Below, in pieces: positions 7,013 through 14,285 of a DNA stretch of 28,935 nt (its first letter is position 1; the number at the start of each line of letters is the position of its first letter). Position numbers and translations under genes: made by a program. The DNA is taken from positions 1 to 28,935 of the forward strand of contig JANQMT010000046.1 in assembly GCA_028279945.1 (NCBI GenBank), in the 5' to 3' direction. The notes under the pieces are model-generated. The model saw nothing but the letters and a program-made list of their open reading frames with translations, did not search any database and was not told the DNA's origin. The stretch comes from JAKSCF01 sp028279945 (GTDB lineage Bacteria > Bacillota > Clostridia > Peptostreptococcales > JAAYPU01).

Positions 7013-7189
7013 TATGAATTCTTTTTTTCGATTACAACGAAACAAACTACTTAGAGTATAAATTGTTTTAATTTTGTATGCTTATTACTTTAGGAGTGAG
7101 GGGGAGAGCATATTTGAAGTAAAGGCTGGAGTGCTTCTAAGTAGGAACAAGAAAAATTTAATTTAAAAAACTAAAGGAGTTGTTTTAGA

Positions 7190-8377
7190 ATGAAATTAAT
7201 GCAAAAACTTTGTTTGTTTGGAATGATAATGGTGATAGGTCTAACCGCAATGGCAGGATGTTCTGATCCAAGCAGTGAAATCATTGGAGAAGAATCCGGC
7301 GATGGAATGCCTGAAAAGATGGTTTGGAGTACATTTGGTGTTGGGACATCTACTTACATACAAGCTGCTGGAATTGCTGATGCTTTAACTACATCATTAG
7401 GCACAAAGATACGAATACTTCCTTCAGATACTGGTGTGGGAAGGATAAGAGGTGTAACAAGCGGTAGTGTAGATTATACTATTTCTGCTGACGAGTCTTA
7501 TTTCGGTTCTATGGGACTTTATGATTTTGCATCTTATGATTTGGGACCCCAATCTAATTTAAGAGCAGTATTAGCAAGGCCTGGATCTACTACTGCAGTT
7601 ACGACTAAGGAAAGTGGCATTATGACGCCCTATGATTTTAAAGGCACTAGATTAGTGTGGATCCCAGGCGCTACGTCAGTCAATATTAAAGCTGTAGCTT
7701 TTCTTGCATTTGGGGACTTAACTTTAGAAGATGTTGAGATGGTAACGGCACCTAGTTATAGGGCAGGTGTAGAGCTTATTATGAACGGTGATGCTGATTG
7801 GATGATAGGTATTGTTACTTCTTCATATTGGTACGAATTAGAAACAACAGATAGGGGCGTTAATTTTGTTTCATTTCCTGCTGCTGATGATGAAGGCTGG
7901 GAAAGATTACAAGAAATTACACCATGGTTGTATCCAGGTTTAGTGGATGAAGGTCCGGGAATAACGGAAGGCATTGAAATGCCATTTTATGTTAATCCTT
8001 TGTTCTTAACAACTACAGATAAATCTGCAGACGAGGTCTATAGTTTTGTTAAAGCCATAGATGAGTCTTACGACCTGTATAAAGATATTGATCCTATGAT
8101 GCCTAAGTGGAGACTTGAAGATGCTTCAGGATACCCAGTTCAAGCCCCATACCATGAGGGTGCCGTACGCTACTTTAAAGAAAAAGGGTTGTGGACAGAT
8201 GAACACGAACAATGGAATAATGCGTATCTAGAAGATATGAAAACTATTGAACGCCTTTGGGAAGAATTTGTTGATCAAGCTGCTCAAGATGGTACCAAAG
8301 AAAAAGAATTGCATGACAAGTGGATTATCAAGTTAGAAGAAGCATTAGGAAAGTCGTTTCCAAAGAATTATAAATAA
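7190..8377 (+). CDS. TAXI-family TRAP transporter substrate-binding lipoprotein
   Basis: 395 residues. The signal sequence MKLMQKLCLFGMIMVIGLTA leads to the lipobox MAGC, so C24 should carry the lipid anchor on the outer face of the membrane. The mature part has TAXI features: STFGVGTSTYIQAAGIADAL with an N-terminal glycine-rich substrate loop, SGSVDYTISADESYF, LRAVLARPGSTTAV and the TPYDFKGTRLVWIPGATS segment. AAAGGAG lies ten bases before the ATG. It should capture a small organic acid or amino acid and hand it to the permease encoded next. The gap after the desulfidase is 177 bp with no clear terminator, so one transcript is plausible. The substrate is unknown; sulfur amino acid or thiazoline is inferred from neighbours only. 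Confidence 0.88.
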   Translation: MKLMQKLCLFGMIMVIGLTAMAGCSDPSSEIIGEESGDGMPEKMVWSTFGVGTSTYIQAAGIADALTTSLGTKIRILPSDTGVGRIRGVTSGSVDYTISADESYFGSMGLYDFASYDLGPQSNLRAVLARPGSTTAVTTKESGIMTPYDFKGTRLVWIPGATSVNIKAVAFLAFGDLTLEDVEMVTAPSYRAGVELIMNGDADWMIGIVTSSYWYELETTDRGVNFVSFPAADDEGWERLQEITPWLYPGLVDEGPGITEGIEMPFYVNPLFLTTTDKSADEVYSFVKAIDESYDLYKDIDPMMPKWRLEDASGYPVQAPYHEGAVRYFKEKGLWTDEHEQWNNAYLEDMKTIERLWEEFVDQAAQDGTKEKELHDKWIIKLEEALGKSFPKNYK

Positions 8378-8380
8378 ATT

Positions 8381-8449
8381 TTTACTAAGATTGTAGTGAC
8401 ACTCAGCTGCTGAACAAATGATTTTCTGTCAGTTATCATTGTTAGTAAA
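8381..8449 (+). repeat. Intercistronic stem-loop between binding protein and permease
   Basis: TTTACTAA at 8381-8388 pairs with TTAGTAAA at 8442-8449, and further in TGACA pairs with TGTCA, giving an imperfect hairpin of 69 bases. A run of A, not T, follows, so it is not an obvious terminator. Such structures often stabilise the upstream message so the binding protein is made in excess over the permease. Confidence 0.45.
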
Positions 8450-8539
8450 GAAAAAGTTTAGAGGATAATTCCTATTAAATAAACATACTGAGGTTGTTAG
8501 CTTTCTTAAATTAAATCATTTTAGGAAGAGGAAATAATT

Positions 8540-10429
8540 ATGGTATCAAATAAAAATAGTGTATTGTGGAAAATAATTTTAGTAATGTTTCCTACACTAA
8601 CACTTTTATTAAGTATTAACCAGATATTTAGGTTGCAAATATTAGGATTTTTGCCAATGGTAAATGCTTATTTGTATTTGCTTCTTGCTTTGAATCTTTC
8701 TCTTGTTTTTATTATATTTCCTGCAACAAAAAAAATATCTTCTAATAAAGTACAATGGTATGACCTAATACTGTTTTTGATTACGATTGTTATTAATATA
8801 TATTTTGCTTTTAATGCAGAAGTGATGATATTTAAAGCATGGGAATATTATGCACCAATGTTACCTTCAATATTAAGCGTTATGCTTTGGATTATAGTAA
8901 TTGAAGGAGTAAGACGGACGAATGGTAAAGTGGTGGCAATATTTTGTCTGGTTTTCTCTCTGTATCCTATTTATGCTGGGTATTTACCGTCTTTTCTTAA
9001 CGGACAAAGTTTTGACTTTATATCAGCATCAAGAATGCATATCTTAAGTATTAACAGCATACTGGGCATACCAACTCAAGTTGTAGGAACGTTATTAGTT
9101 GGGTTTATGCTTTTTGGCGTTGTATTACAATATACTGGTGGCGGCAAATTCTTTATGGATTTTGCAATGTCTACTTGTGGTCATGTTCGTGGTGGTCCGG
9201 CAAAAGTAGCAGTTATTTCAAGTGCTTTATTTGGCAGCTTGAGTGGAAGTGCCATTTCTAACGTAATAACTTCGGGTACTGTTACAATACCTGCTATGAA
9301 AAAAACCGGCTACAAGGATTATTATGCTGCAGCAATTGAAGCCTGTGCTTCAACCGGTGGAACCATAATGCCGCCGGTTATGGGAGCGGCTGCATTTGTA
9401 ATGGCATCTTTTCTAAATACCGCCTATGCAACAATTGTTACAGCTGCTATATTGCCATCTCTTCTTTTTTACTTAGGCCTTTTTTTTCAAATTGATGCTT
9501 ATGCTCTGAAAAAAGGTTTTAAAGGCATTGAGAAGGATCAGCTGCCTAAGCTCAGTACAACTTTTAAAACGGGCTGGTATTATGTGTTAAGCTTTGTTGT
9601 TTTGTTCTACTTTATTTTCGCATTGAGAATGGAATCAAGAGCTCCCTTTATTGCTAGTGTAATCCTTATTGGTTTGGCTATGATTCGAAAAGAAACACGG
9701 TCTAATATGAAAACTTTTAGTGAATTAATAGCTGAATTTGGTAAGCTTATGGCTTCACTAACATCCATTTTAACTGCTGTTGGTTTGATAATTGGCGGTT
9801 TGATGATAACTGGGGTTGCACTAGCGTTTTCAAGAGAACTGGTACATTTAGTAGACGGTGCTTTTCAGTTGCTTTTAGCAGGAGCCATCACTAGCTTCAT
9901 TCTGGGTTTTGGCTTAACAAGTACGGCTGTGTATATTTTATTAAGCATTGTTTTAGCACCGGCATTAGTTAGAATTGGGATTGATCCCTTGGCAGCACAT
10001 TTCTTCATATTATACTGGGGTATTCTTTCGTTCATAACACCACCGGTAGCCCTAGCATCTTATGCTGCAGCAGGAGTAGCCGGATCAGATCCCACTAAAA
10101 CTGGTTTTACTGCTATGCGATTAGGATTTGTATCTTATGTCATTCCATTTATATTTGTTTATAATCCGGCCCTTTTATTCCAAGGTACACCTTTTGAGAT
10201 CGTGTATTCATTCATCACAGCTGTTATGGGTATTTATATTGTATCTGTGGTTTTCGAAGGATTTTCTCCTGTAATAGGAGAATTGCCAATGTTCAAACGT
10301 ATTATGCTTGCTTTTGCCGGATTCCTTTTGATCTTCCCTATGATGCAAATGAATTTGGTTGGAGCGTTAATATGTATCGTTACTTATGCAACGAGTTATT
10401 GGTCAACGAGACAATCGCTGCAAGGGTAA
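8540..10429 (+). CDS. TRAP transporter permease, fused 4TM/12TM type
   Basis: 629-residue membrane protein in which the small DctQ-like part (first four or so helices, about 1-165) is fused to a DctM-like part of about 12 helices. The DctM signature is clear: SALFGSLSGSAISNVITSGT, VTIPAMKKTGY, AAAIEACASTGGTIMPPVMG and, in the second half, GLTSTAVYILLSIVLAPAL with ITPPVALASYAAAG. This architecture pairs with TAXI binding proteins, matching the gene just upstream. It should use an ion gradient for solute uptake. GAGGAAA lies upstream of the ATG. The substrate cannot be read from the sequence. Confidence 0.92.
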   Translation: MVSNKNSVLWKIILVMFPTLTLLLSINQIFRLQILGFLPMVNAYLYLLLALNLSLVFIIFPATKKISSNKVQWYDLILFLITIVINIYFAFNAEVMIFKAWEYYAPMLPSILSVMLWIIVIEGVRRTNGKVVAIFCLVFSLYPIYAGYLPSFLNGQSFDFISASRMHILSINSILGIPTQVVGTLLVGFMLFGVVLQYTGGGKFFMDFAMSTCGHVRGGPAKVAVISSALFGSLSGSAISNVITSGTVTIPAMKKTGYKDYYAAAIEACASTGGTIMPPVMGAAAFVMASFLNTAYATIVTAAILPSLLFYLGLFFQIDAYALKKGFKGIEKDQLPKLSTTFKTGWYYVLSFVVLFYFIFALRMESRAPFIASVILIGLAMIRKETRSNMKTFSELIAEFGKLMASLTSILTAVGLIIGGLMITGVALAFSRELVHLVDGAFQLLLAGAITSFILGFGLTSTAVYILLSIVLAPALVRIGIDPLAAHFFILYWGILSFITPPVALASYAAAGVAGSDPTKTGFTAMRLGFVSYVIPFIFVYNPALLFQGTPFEIVYSFITAVMGIYIVSVVFEGFSPVIGELPMFKRIMLAFAGFLLIFPMMQMNLVGALICIVTYATSYWSTRQSLQG

Positions 10430-10470
10430 AATTAGTAAGTGCCGCAAAAAAACTTTAGGAGGAAAAATAA

Positions 10471-11016
10471 ATGTCAAATTGTTGTAATAGTAAAGAAATT
10501 GAAAGCTATCTAGAGAGTTTAAACCTTAATGAAAATGTTTCACCTGAGATGTACCGTGAAGGAATTGAAGGCGCTATGAGGGATCGGGCAAGGGTGCTCT
10601 ATTTTGTACGACAGGTACTAAATGAAAAATATCCTGAAATTGATATTGATGATGTAATGAGTGAGGCATGCTTTAGATTTGGCCGCTATAAAGGTGAAAA
10701 ATTTGGTGATTGTAAAAATGCCGGTGAGGTTATGAAAAAGTTTTCTTCAAAAGGAGGCGTACTTGTATTTAACCAAGACTTAACTTCTTTAAACGATGAG
10801 AAGGCAGAAAAGATTTTTCATTACTGTCCACATGTAGCAGCATTTAAAGAACTGGGCTGTTCAGATATTGAAATTGAAAAATTGTGTAAGAATATGCTCA
10901 TGTATGCTGATTATGGTGTGATGGACCCACATCCGGTGAAAATGGAGTTTAAAAAAGTTATTTCTGCCGGAGATGATGTATGTCACCTGGTTTTAAAGAC
11001 AAAAAAAGATGAATAA
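10471..11016 (+). CDS. Putative L-2-amino-thiazoline-4-carboxylate (ATC) hydrolase-like protein
   Basis: 181-residue soluble protein with no signal peptide and a perfect AGGAGG before the ATG. The C-terminal half resembles the ATC-hydrolase family as I remember it: a CP motif (HYCPHVAAFKELG, C119-P120), a cysteine 20 residues on (C139), an acidic D-Y pair (ADYG, D147), and a final GDDVCHLVLK block (G168, C171). Relatives turn ATC into cysteine derivatives in thiazoline degradation. Three further cysteines lie near the N-terminus (C4, C5) and at C67. It is the last gene behind a cysteine desulfidase and a TRAP transporter, 41 bp after the permease, which fits a role in releasing cysteine. The assignment is motif-based; a thiol-binding protein of unknown activity is the alternative. 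Confidence 0.5.
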   Translation: MSNCCNSKEIESYLESLNLNENVSPEMYREGIEGAMRDRARVLYFVRQVLNEKYPEIDIDDVMSEACFRFGRYKGEKFGDCKNAGEVMKKFSSKGGVLVFNQDLTSLNDEKAEKIFHYCPHVAAFKELGCSDIEIEKLCKNMLMYADYGVMDPHPVKMEFKKVISAGDDVCHLVLKTKKDE

Positions 11017-11126
11017 ATGCTTACCTAAATATATTGGTGATATTAAGATTTGTAAGTAGATGTGGTAACTAAGTACAAATATAAAATGAGTTTAATCAAA
11101 ATGATAGAAATTTCTCAATCTATCTG

Positions 11127-11156
11127 AAAAGGAGTTGTCTATTTAACGACAGCTCC
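11127..11156. terminator. Hairpin terminator between convergent transcripts
   Basis: GGAGTTGTC at 11131-11139 pairs with GACAGCTCC at 11148-11156 (one G-U pair). On the minus strand it is followed by TTTT. On the plus strand there is no T-run, so for the TRAP operon it may act only as a 3' stabilising hairpin. Confidence 0.55.
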
Positions 11157-11213
11157 TCCCCTCGATTCAATAGTTGCTTTTATATAAAAGTAAAAAAATA
11201 ACAAATCTATAAT

Positions 11214-11234
11214 AAAAAAGTAGCTGGTTGCTAC
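11214..11234 (-). terminator. Rho-independent terminator of the CheY/CheX-like pair
   Basis: On the minus strand GTAGC, aacca, GCTAC is followed directly by TTTTTT. It lies 78 bases beyond the stop of the CheX-like gene. The stem is short (5 bp), but the T-run is good. Confidence 0.6.
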
Positions 11235-11311
11235 GACTAAAATCAACTTTATATTTAAGTATATATAATAATAAACACTCTAATTGCATAACAAGAAAAA
11301 ATTAAATAATT

Positions 11312-12181
11312 CTAATAAATAATCATATCAATATTGCCCCATATCCAAGATAATTTAATCCTAAATATCTCAGAAACGCTTGGGAAGTCTGGTTTTAGAT
11401 TTACTTGCTGAGGATGCATATCCAGTTCAATACCTAAATTAGACATATTAACTAGAAATATACCGTTATGTAAATTCAATAATTCACTGATAGCATCTTG
11501 AGCATATATATCGAAACAGGAGTACTCTTCCTTATTAAAAAGCTCAGCCAGCTTAATAAGCGCTTTTTCGTCATTGGATGATAATGAGGTAAACATGTCA
11601 AATTTACCCTTAATTTCTTGAGAGACAGACCAATTGGGCTGTAAAGGCTCTTCAATTCTTTCAATGTTTAATATAGGGACCTCATCAAGAAATCGGATAC
11701 AATTTCTAATCAATAATGACACATATTCGGAATATATTCTGTCCCACAACGTGGTCTCAAAGCTAAAAAAATTATGAATGGTCTTATTGTCCTCAGTCTC
11801 TTCTAAAATATTAGCATTAAGTTGATATTTTTGAGCATATTTCGCCATGGCATCCTGTAAATCAACTAAAGTCATATACTCTTGCTCTATTAGACATTGA
11901 GATAAAACATAATGCCCTTTTTTCTGGTTTTTTAACAACTCATCAAGCTGGTGTTGTGTTAGAAAACCATGTTCTAAAGCGATTTGACCAAATTTTTTAT
12001 CAACTCTTAATTGTTCATTATGAACAAATTCTACTTGTTCAGGAGTCATATAGCCGGCGTGCATAGCTGAAATTCCAAGCTTAACACGTGTATTTTTTTC
12101 ATGATCTAAAACATATTTAAGTTGTTCAACGGTGATATACCCTGAATTTAATAAAAAATGGCCAAAATATTGAGCAAACAT
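11312..12181 (-). CDS. MshEN-like repeat protein with CheX-type phosphatase domain
   Basis: 289 residues, soluble. The N-terminal half (1-115) has repeated motifs of the pattern G..L...GY(I/M)T..Q......EQ: FGHFLLNSGYITVEQL, LGISAMHAGYMTPEQVEF, FGQIALEHGFLTQHQLDEL, LSQCLIEQEYMTLVDL. These recall the MshEN domain of type II/IV ATPases, which in other proteins binds cyclic-di-GMP. The C-terminal part (about 150-289) resembles CheX/CheC phosphatases, with the E-x2-N helix in ISELLNLHNGIF and a following P. AAGGGGA lies seven bases before the ATG, inside the end of the regulator gene, so translation is probably coupled. The likely role is to dephosphorylate the CheY-like partner in response to a signal sensed by the N-terminal repeats. 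Domain names are read from motifs, not searched. Confidence 0.7.
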   Translation of the reverse strand: MFAQYFGHFLLNSGYITVEQLKYVLDHEKNTRVKLGISAMHAGYMTPEQVEFVHNEQLRVDKKFGQIALEHGFLTQHQLDELLKNQKKGHYVLSQCLIEQEYMTLVDLQDAMAKYAQKYQLNANILEETEDNKTIHNFFSFETTLWDRIYSEYVSLLIRNCIRFLDEVPILNIERIEEPLQPNWSVSQEIKGKFDMFTSLSSNDEKALIKLAELFNKEEYSCFDIYAQDAISELLNLHNGIFLVNMSNLGIELDMHPQQVNLKPDFPSVSEIFRIKLSWIWGNIDMIIY

Positions 12182-12184
12182 AAT

Positions 12185-12565
12185 TTATTCCCCTTTCAAA
12201 ACTAGTTTTTCCAATATGTTGTGTATTTGCATTTCATTCCAAGGTTTTTGAATGAAGTCAATTGCTCCATAAGTCAATGTCTTTTTTAAATTTTCTTTAG
12301 TCCCTACTGAGGATAGAATAATAATTTTTGCATTTTTATCTAAATCAATAATTTCTTTGGTAGCGACAGTACCATCCTTGAAAGGCATGATGATATCCAT
12401 AAAAACCAAATGGGGTACAAACGTTTTATAAAAGTTTACGGCTTCTGTACCATTACAGGCTTCTATGATGTCAAAATCATCTTTTTTAAGGATACATTCC
12501 TTTAACTTTTTACGACTTGTAATAGAATCATCACAAATCATAATTTTGTTTTTTTGTTTTTCCAT
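12185..12565 (-). CDS. CheY-like single-domain response regulator
   Basis: 126 residues and only a receiver domain. The acidic pocket is D12-D13 (ICDDS), the phospho-acceptor is D57 (VFMDIIMP), the conserved Ser is S85 (LSSVG) and the lysine is K107 (IQKPW). No output domain follows, so it must act by protein contact, as CheY does. The frame opens at a GTG (12571), but GAGGAG would then be one base away. The ATG at 12565 has the ideal seven-base gap, so it is chosen. The CheX-like gene begins three bases after the stop. Possible roles are motility, development or signal relay; the sequence does not decide. Confidence 0.9.
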   Translation of the reverse strand: MEKQKNKIMICDDSITSRKKLKECILKKDDFDIIEACNGTEAVNFYKTFVPHLVFMDIIMPFKDGTVATKEIIDLDKNAKIIILSSVGTKENLKKTLTYGAIDFIQKPWNEMQIHNILEKLVLKGE

Positions 12566-12629
12566 TCTCACACTCCTCTTAAGTCGAACTCTTGGTAAGT
12601 CATTTACAGCGAACTATTTTTCCAATTCG

Positions 12630-12657
12630 ATTATATACACTCAACGCTATTAACCAA
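12630..12657 (-). promoter_or_regulatory. Promoter of the CheY/CheX-like pair
   Basis: On the minus strand TTGGTT (12657-12652), 16 bases, TATAAT (12635-12630), 65 bases before the regulator ATG. No motility-sigma (sigma-28) motif was seen nearby. Confidence 0.5.
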
Positions 12658-12805
12658 CAAAAGTTCTTATTTGGACAAAAAAATTAGAAATATTTTCCAA
12701 GACCGTTGCCTAAAAAAATCTCCCAACCTTACATCTATTTATCATTCATAAATATTTATAGCTTGATTCACATAAATTGAATATCCATACAACTCAGTCA
12801 ATAAG

Positions 12806-13372
12806 TTAAGGGGAACGAATGATTTTTGTCGGAGATATGATATAATCCATCTTAATATCATGAGGTTCAGAAGGTATTTTGTTTTTGATTTGAAAATCGT
12901 AAGCTAAAGCTATAATAGGTATTTTGCCGTTAAGCTGTGAAAGGAAAAAATCATAATAGCCTTTGCCAAAACCAATACGGTTTCCAGATAAATCAAACGC
13001 TATTCCAGGGACTATGACCAGATCAATTAACGAGGAATAAGATTGATCGGCTTTATTTATTGCAGGTTCTAAAATACCATAGTTTCCAACCGATAGGTCA
13101 TCCAAGTTAGAAATGAGAGCTGGAGTCATACTACAGTCTCTTTTGTTGGTATAAGGCACGAGAAACTGCTTATTATTTGATAAAAGATGAGACATAATTA
13201 ATTGAGTAGATACCTCATTTTTAAAACTAACATATACCATGACATGTTTTGAAGCCCTAAACACATCCATGGTTTTAAGATTCTTAAAAACTTCTTCAGA
13301 GGCATTTATAACATATTCTTTGTTTAATTTATTCCTTATGCCAAGTATTTCTTTTCTAAGCACATTTTTCAT
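12806..13372 (-). CDS. 5-formyltetrahydrofolate cyclo-ligase
   Basis: 188-residue cytoplasmic enzyme of one-carbon metabolism that converts 5-formyl-THF to 5,10-methenyl-THF using ATP (5-FCL / MTHFS / YgfA family). Family blocks: the basic N-terminus MKNVLRKEILGIRNKLN, VMVYVSFKNEVST, the DLVIVPGIAFDLSGNRIGFGKGYYDFFL signature with the nucleotide-binding GFGKGYYD, and EPHDIKMDYIISP at the end. The open frame extends to 13432, but the added stretch is hydrophobic and lacks a ribosome binding site. ATG 13372 follows GAGGTGA by seven bases and gives the normal length. It has its own divergent upstream region with ftsE. Confidence 0.92.
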   Translation of the reverse strand: MKNVLRKEILGIRNKLNKEYVINASEEVFKNLKTMDVFRASKHVMVYVSFKNEVSTQLIMSHLLSNNKQFLVPYTNKRDCSMTPALISNLDDLSVGNYGILEPAINKADQSYSSLIDLVIVPGIAFDLSGNRIGFGKGYYDFFLSQLNGKIPIIALAYDFQIKNKIPSEPHDIKMDYIISPTKIIRSP

Positions 13373-13397
13373 CAATATATCACCTCTACTATTGAAA

Positions 13398-13425
13398 ATT
13401 ATAATAGAATATAGGAGAAAAAGAA
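13398..13425 (-). promoter_or_regulatory. Possible promoter of the cyclo-ligase gene
   Basis: On the minus strand TATAAT is at 13403-13398, 25 bases before the ATG, with only a poor T-rich -35 (TTCTTT-like) about 16 bases upstream. The -10 is good and the -35 is weak. Confidence 0.35.
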
Positions 13426-13453
13426 AGTACATGTAAAAAATAACAGAGTTTTT

Positions 13454-13489
13454 TTGAATATTTTGTAGAATCGTATATAAGAATATAAT
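13454..13489 (+). promoter_or_regulatory. Promoter(s) of the ftsEX operon
   Basis: Two overlapping options: TTGAAT at 13454-13459 with TATAAG at 13476-13481 (16-base spacer), or TTTTGT at 13461-13466 with TATAAT at 13484-13489 (17-base spacer). The second predicts a start at about 13496, exactly where the structured leader begins. Confidence 0.55.
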
Positions 13490-13497
13490 AAAATATA

Positions 13498-13578
13498 GTT
13501 AGGTGACATCCCGTATGAGAGTACAGTCAAAATCATGTGCTTTTGAAACTTGAATTCCTATACGGAAATTTACCTAGC
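13498..13578 (+). ncRNA. Structured leader RNA upstream of ftsE (unclassified cis-regulatory candidate)
   Basis: Three nested stems can form. P1: GTTAGGT (13498-13504) with ACCTAGC (13572-13578). P2: CCGTATG (13511-13517) with TATACGG (13559-13565). P3: TCAAAA (13527-13532) with TTTTGA (13541-13546), extendable by AGT/ACT. The two internal-loop strands between P1 and P2 are both six bases (gacatc and aaattt). The element starts at the likely transcription start and ends 23 bases before the ftsE ATG. It does not match any riboswitch consensus I can recall (not c-di-GMP, c-di-AMP, T-box, SAM or glycine). Confidence 0.45.
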
Positions 13579-13601
13579 AACTCATTGGAAAGGATAATTA
13601 C

Positions 13602-14285
13602 ATGATACGATTTGAAAATGTTACTAAATTATATGGAGCTAACACTGCCCTTTCAGACGTAAATTTAAAAATAGATAAAGGTGAATTTGTATTTTTAGTA
13701 GGAGCTAGTGGTGCAGGTAAGTCTACATTTATTAAACTATTGTTAAAAGAAACAGATGCGACGCAAGGCAGAATTACTTTAGGCGGCATTGAAGTGACGA
13801 ATATGCCAAATCGAAGAATTCCTCAGCTTAGGAGGAATATTGGTATCGTATTTCAAGACTTTAGATTGTTGCCTAAAAAAACAGTTTACGAGAATGTGGC
13901 TTTTGCCATGGAAATATTGCATATGCCGTCTAGAACCATTAGAAGAGTCATTCCACAAGCACTTAGTCTTGTGGGTATAAGTTCAAAGGCACATAAATAT
14001 CCTCATGAGCTTTCAGCCGGAGAGCAGCAAAGGGTAGCCATTGCCAGGTCCATTATTAATAATCCATCCGTATTAATAGCGGATGAGCCCACAGGCAACC
14101 TAGATCCTGATACAGCGTGGGAAATCATGAGACTTTTAACCCAAATCAACCATCGAGGGACGACGGTTGTTATGGCAACTCATGCCAAAGCAATAGTAGA
14201 CAAAATGGAGAAAAGGGTTATCACCATTAATCAAGGAAAAATCATAAGAGACGCAAAGAGAGGAGCATACAAAAATCATGTTTAA
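13602..14285 (+). CDS. ftsE: Cell-division ABC transporter ATPase FtsE
   Basis: 227-residue ATPase that works with FtsX at the division site; the complex does not transport a solute but drives a peptidoglycan hydrolase outside the cell. Walker A GASGAGKS is at 34-41, the Q-loop in GIVFQDFRLL, the signature LSAGEQQRVAIARS, Walker B VLIADEPTGNLDPDTAWEIM and the H-loop in VVMATHAK. The start ATG is preceded by GGAAAGGAT. The gene overlaps ftsX by 8 bases, a hallmark of this pair. The N-terminal MIRFENVTKLYG and the length are typical. Confidence 0.96.
   Translation: MIRFENVTKLYGANTALSDVNLKIDKGEFVFLVGASGAGKSTFIKLLLKETDATQGRITLGGIEVTNMPNRRIPQLRRNIGIVFQDFRLLPKKTVYENVAFAMEILHMPSRTIRRVIPQALSLVGISSKAHKYPHELSAGEQQRVAIARSIINNPSVLIADEPTGNLDPDTAWEIMRLLTQINHRGTTVVMATHAKAIVDKMEKRVITINQGKIIRDAKRGAYKNHV

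Noticed and set aside
12465..12653. 62-residue plus-strand frame over the CheY-like gene
   Set aside because: It is antisense to a well-supported receiver domain and lacks a ribosome binding site.
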